Of a stretch of DNA of 64,000 bases, positions 60,131 to 64,000 are shown in pieces. The notes below the pieces were generated by a model. The model worked only from the letters and a program-made list of their open reading frames with translations. It did not search any database and was not told the origin of the DNA. Position numbers and translations under genes: made by a program. Numbering within the stretch: position 1 is the first letter of the stretch; each line of letters starts with the position of its first letter. Origin of the DNA: Epiperipatus broadwayi (taxonomy: Eukaryota; Onychophora; Udeonychophora; Euonychophora; Peripatidae); contig JAQFVV010012420.1 in assembly GCA_028023455.1 (NCBI GenBank), positions 1,490,001 to 1,554,000 on the forward strand. The letters run 5' to 3'.

Positions 60131-61160
60131 ATTACTTGTAAAACTATCTAGTATTCCTTGGGATTGTGATGCAAGTGAAATTATTAATAGTCATATATAA
60201 AAATAGGATTATTAGTTATTATGCAATATTTTACACATTGGATATTTTTGTTAAGTTAATTGTTAAATTTTAGATATGCATATATGTTTATTTTTGGTGC
60301 ACATCCTTTTCTAGCTCTTCTCTCCCCCCAAAAAAAAAACTCCATATAGATAGATACATTATTTAAGTATCTAGTTTTCTATAGTATAAATAAAGGGCAA
60401 ATAATTTTATTCATTTCAAAGTAGCTTATGAATTCATTATTAAATTATTATTGCCTTTGCTATTGTAATTTATTATCTTTTAAAAAATATTATTATTATT
60501 ACCCTAGTCTTTGGTCATTAGCAATATCAGTTCTGTAGCACACCTATTATAAATTCAAATGCACAAAATTTATAACATTTTGAAGAATGAGAATACAATC
60601 AATTAATTATAATTAATTATAATTTATGTAATTCAATATATAAATAATAATCAACTATATTTACGTACTTATTTTCATGCAATTTTTATATATTTTTAAA
60701 TAATTTAATATTTTTTCAATAAGTTATAAATTCTGAAGAAGTCGATTATGCAGTCAAAACTACTAGCATAAAAGATTGTATTATTTAGAATTATATTGAA
60801 TAATACCTTTATAAAAAGTGAATATAAATCAAGTAAAATTAGAGCTTTTATTTTTTATGATTAATGATTTAAATTGTTTGCTACTGCATAAATTTAAAAT
60901 AATACTATTTTAAAAAATCAATACAGAAGAGTATTTTAGTTCTTTACATTAATTATAAGCTTTCATTATGGTTTATTACACACCGAATGCTAACAAATAG
61001 CCCTTCCCATATGCTTTCTAACTTTAAATCTATAAATATTATTTTGCCTGACACACTATTCAAAATAATAAAATGTTATAACAAAGTTATTTTATTAGAA
61101 GATATTAAGTCAACCACCAATTATATTTTTATCCAATCTTGCTTATATTCTTTGTGTTGT
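60131..61160. other. AT-rich DNA, no gene recognised
   Basis: No feature was recognised. An A run of 9-10 lies near 60330. Confidence 0.5.
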
Positions 61161-61192
61161 CCTTGATAATGAAGGGTAAGCCTTCGAAAACG
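61161..61192 (+). ncRNA. Degenerate Penelope-type hammerhead motif
   Basis: CCTTGATAATGA, then AAGG-GTAAG-CCTT, then CGAAAACG. This resembles the CTGATGA-AAGGC..GCCTT-CGAAACG arrangement known from Penelope-like element ends, with small insertions in both conserved boxes. It is probably an inactive relic, and no Penelope ORF is adjacent. Confidence 0.4.
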
Positions 61193-63324
61193 TTCCGATA
61201 GTTTATAATTTGTTGATATTTATCTATATATCATATTTTGTTGTTTGAGTTATATTTTGGAATTAATGTGCATATTTATTTTAATGGATTTAAATAATAG
61301 TTTTATAAAAATAATAATTAAATATTTTACTCTGTGTCATCAAATTCTGTGTTGATCTTAGAGTAATTTTGCTTTTAAAACATTGCTTTACAGATGCATT
61401 ACAAAATATACCTTAAAATACAAATACTTTTTATTTTTTCTATCATAAAAATGTCTTGTTTCATAAAGTTTTCCTTAGAAACACAAATACTTTTTTGTAA
61501 ATATATATTAAATTATTTTTGTAATCTAGTTAAATTCTTGAATACTTTTAGAAAGATTCAACTTTATTTATATTTTTCAAATTACATTAAACTATTAACA
61601 ATAACGTACAGCCTAATGTGAGAATTAAACTAATAATCGTAATATTGAATTTAAATGATGTTTTGATAAACTGAACTATTCTGACAGATGGTTAGAGTAT
61701 CACCTCAAATTCACTATCCAATTTCAATGCAAGATTTCCACTCATAAGACCAGCAATATTAAAAAAAGAGAGGAGAATAATAATACTCCATTGAATATAT
61801 TTTAAAAAGTATAAATAAATTATGAATTTTTTTAGATTTAGCAGTTCAACTAAATGATGTAAAAAATTCAATATGCACAATCATCACAACTTTTCAAACA
61901 AGCATACACACATACAAAATATTTTACAAAATATATTTGTAAATAGTAAATTAGTTTGAATACTTTCCAAAATAACTAAAATTATTTTTAAAAATAATTA
62001 AAAAGTACAATCTTTAAATAATTTTGGTAGGTTATTTATTTTCTGTTTTTATTGACTAATCTTATCATTAAATTCAAATTGTCATAAGTTTTTTTATTTA
62101 CACAAAAACAACATTTTTCAAGCTTGTAGGTAACATCTGCATTATAGCAGTAATTTACTGTTGCATCTAATTACAATATCTTGATTTTCATAAAAATTTA
62201 AACAAAATTTAAATGAAAAATATAAAGTCTCTACTTTTATTATCTTCAACTTTATATTTTATCCATTCTTCATAAATTTTTTTTGAATGTCTTTCACCTT
62301 ATATTATAAAAATAAATGCTCTATATTCTTTCTCCCATAATTCCTCATAAATCACAATTGGAGTGCAAACCTTTATTCCATTGTTGCCTTGTTTTTTAAT
62401 ATTAAGCTCTCTCAAGTGTTATCATATATCCTAACCTATAAATATAATCAATCATTTTTACCAGTTAAGGCTATGCAATAAAACTTAGTGAAACCTACTA
62501 AGTTATAAGTAAATAATTATGTAGTTTAAGCATTTTTGAAAAATCAATATTAACTCTATTTACAAATCATAAAAGCCAAATCATTGGTTTTAAAAAATTA
62601 AACTTAATAATATTTAAAATAAAATTTCCACAAACATTATCAAGATTGTTGAAAAATAAATTTTATAATGCTAACCAAAATACTGTAAGATTTTAATAAC
62701 ATATGATTTATCATATTTAATAAGTTATGATTTATTTAATGATATCTACCAAATGTTTAGAGTACTCATATAAATTGTAATGTTGCTTATATAAAATACT
62801 GAATTGTCATATATATTTTTTGGACTATTATGCTAAAAATTAACATGCCACTGGAAAATAATAATTTCCAGATATTTGGAGTTATTATTAAAAAAAAAAT
62901 TGAAAGATACACTAAAATATTTTTAATATAATTTTATATTGATCATATAAATAGATAAATCTTATTTATTTTCCTATTATTTAATTTAATTTATTTTATT
63001 AAATTCTGATTCTTTATTTATTTCTTACCCCCCCCCCCATTTTTAAATTCTTTATTTTGACTATGTGATCTAAGCTCATGCTTTTTCACTGAATTTTAAC
63101 TGGAGGCAAACTAACATGTCCTAATGAAAAAAAAGATGGCTCACAAGGTAAATGTCTTTTCTGAATGATCTTGTTATTGCTATAAATCTATAACTATGCA
63201 TATTTACAGGATAGTGTGTTCTGTTAAATATGGCAGTCTAATTTGGTACATAAATTAACCAATATTATATGTAATTAAAATAAGATTAGTTTTATTTAGC
63301 TTATAATTCTTTCCATTACAATAA
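61193..63324. other. AT-rich DNA, no gene recognised
   Basis: A run of 11 C lies at 63028-63038. ORF-sized runs (61394-61621 plus, 61692-61880 minus) are Leu/Ile/Phe/Tyr-rich with no motif. Confidence 0.5.
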
Positions 63325-63412
63325 TAATAATATTAATATCATCTATGTTATACTTTTTACAATTCACTACTGACAGTTTTGATTGCCCCAGCAATCTTCT
63401 TCAGAACTACAA
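63325..63412 (-). ncRNA. Penelope-type hammerhead relic with one core mutation
   Basis: On the minus strand: CTGAAGA (63404-63398), A, GATTGC-TGGG-GCAATC (a 6-bp helix II), AAAAC and TGTC (63377-63372, with GTC as cleavage triplet). Only G12 is wrong (AAAA for GAAA), consistent with loss of a CpG. The flank (63328-63350) shares AATATTAATATCATCTATG with the small fold-back at 6.35 kb. Confidence 0.55.
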
Positions 63413-63479
63413 CAAACACAATACAAATACATGAATACAAATATACATGGACATATAATTTTACATTTTATATACACCT

Positions 63480-63641
63480 GGGTCTCTTTTTACGCGGATT
63501 TATTTAACGCGATTTTGAAGTTACACGATTCACGTTTCTCTGAAAGTTGAACTCCAATAATGCGCTATTACTTTAAATAATAAATTTTGCGCACTTACGT
63601 CATATTGAAAGTAATAGCACATTATTGGAATTCAACTTTCA
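63480..63641. repeat. DNA-transposon-like end with an inverted repeat
   Basis: Positions 63490-63530 contain TTTTTACGCGGATTT and a second ACGCG, a word pattern common at the ends of some Tc1/mariner-pogo-like elements (weak evidence). Next, TGAAAGTTGAACTCCAATAA (63541 on, 34-bp arm) is mirrored at 63607-63641 with a 32-nt loop. Confidence 0.4.
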
Positions 63642-64000
63642 TCTTAGTAATTTCAATATTTTCAGTGCTTTATAATAGTAAGATTTTATGCAATAATGAA
63701 GTTAAAATCATGATTTCCACATTTTATGTATACCCACATTAAATTTTACAAGATTATAATGTAAATTTGTTCAAACATTGTGCGTGTTAATTTTGCATTT
63801 TAAATCACATTCTGTTTTTGCTTTTTAAAAAAAAATGTAATCAATTATTAATCATTTAGTGTCTGCAAGTTTATTTTTAAAAGGTGAGTAATAGCAGTGG
63901 GCACAATTAAAATTGAAAATTAAAAAATTAAAGACAAAAATAAGAATTTAATTTTTAGTTGTTAGATTAATTACTAATTACATTGTCACCAGAAAACCAT
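63642..64000. other. AT-rich DNA, no gene recognised
   Basis: Nothing was recognised up to the end of the window. Confidence 0.5.

Overview
The window looks like repeat-rich nuclear DNA from an invertebrate animal. It is strongly AT-rich (roughly three quarters by eye), full of microsatellites, and built almost entirely from retroelement remains. No convincing spliced or single-exon host protein gene was found. The only cellular-type gene is one tRNA-Gly(TCC), and that copy carries the marks of retroposition. I cannot place the organism more precisely from sequence alone.

Layout. 0-2 kb: 3' part of a nearly intact Penelope-like element (family A: reverse transcriptase plus GIY-YIG endonuclease) and its 3' terminal block. 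2.6-5.6 kb: a decayed RTE-type LINE, with an AT palindrome tract and an anomalous GC-rich insert. 6.1-6.3 kb: a Gypsy RT scrap. 9.7-10.0 kb: first copy of a dispersed SINE-sized family that encodes a hammerhead ribozyme. 12.6-13.0 kb: a hAT deletion derivative. 19.2 kb: tRNA-Gly. 20.3 kb: a fold-back insertion. 24.5-27.4 kb: two Penelope family B copies head to head, the right one interrupted by a near-perfect 285-bp palindrome. 29.2-30.5 kb: two more hammerhead-family loci. 35.8-36.9 kb: LINE family B 3' end. 37.2-38.9 kb: decayed Penelope family C. 40.7-41.5 kb: hammerhead-family inverted pair. 43-46.8 kb: RTE copies 2 and 3; copy 3 has only one nonsense and one 1-nt frameshift in EN-RT. 48.4-51.4 kb: Penelope A and B terminal pieces and two hammerhead-family inverted pairs. 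51.9-53.2 kb: RTE copy 4. 53.8-58.9 kb: a long decayed LINE (family C) on the minus strand with a gag-like ORF1, EN, RT, C-terminal zinc finger and poly(A) tail. 59.8-60.1 kb: hammerhead-family copy with an intact catalytic core. 61-63.6 kb: two degenerate Penelope-type hammerhead motifs and a DNA-transposon-like hairpin.

The most interesting signal is the ribozyme family. Two copies on opposite strands (59968-60026 + and 29327-29385 -) keep all hammerhead core nucleotides, a type I fold with a very short helix III, and a compensatory base-pair change in helix I. At four loci the family occurs as inverted pairs. Inverted (fold-back) duplication is a recurring theme here, seen in the ribozyme family, Penelope B and two other fold-back insertions. 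RTE, LINE and Penelope enzymes could have mobilised the non-autonomous ribozyme, tRNA and fold-back elements; that link is inference.
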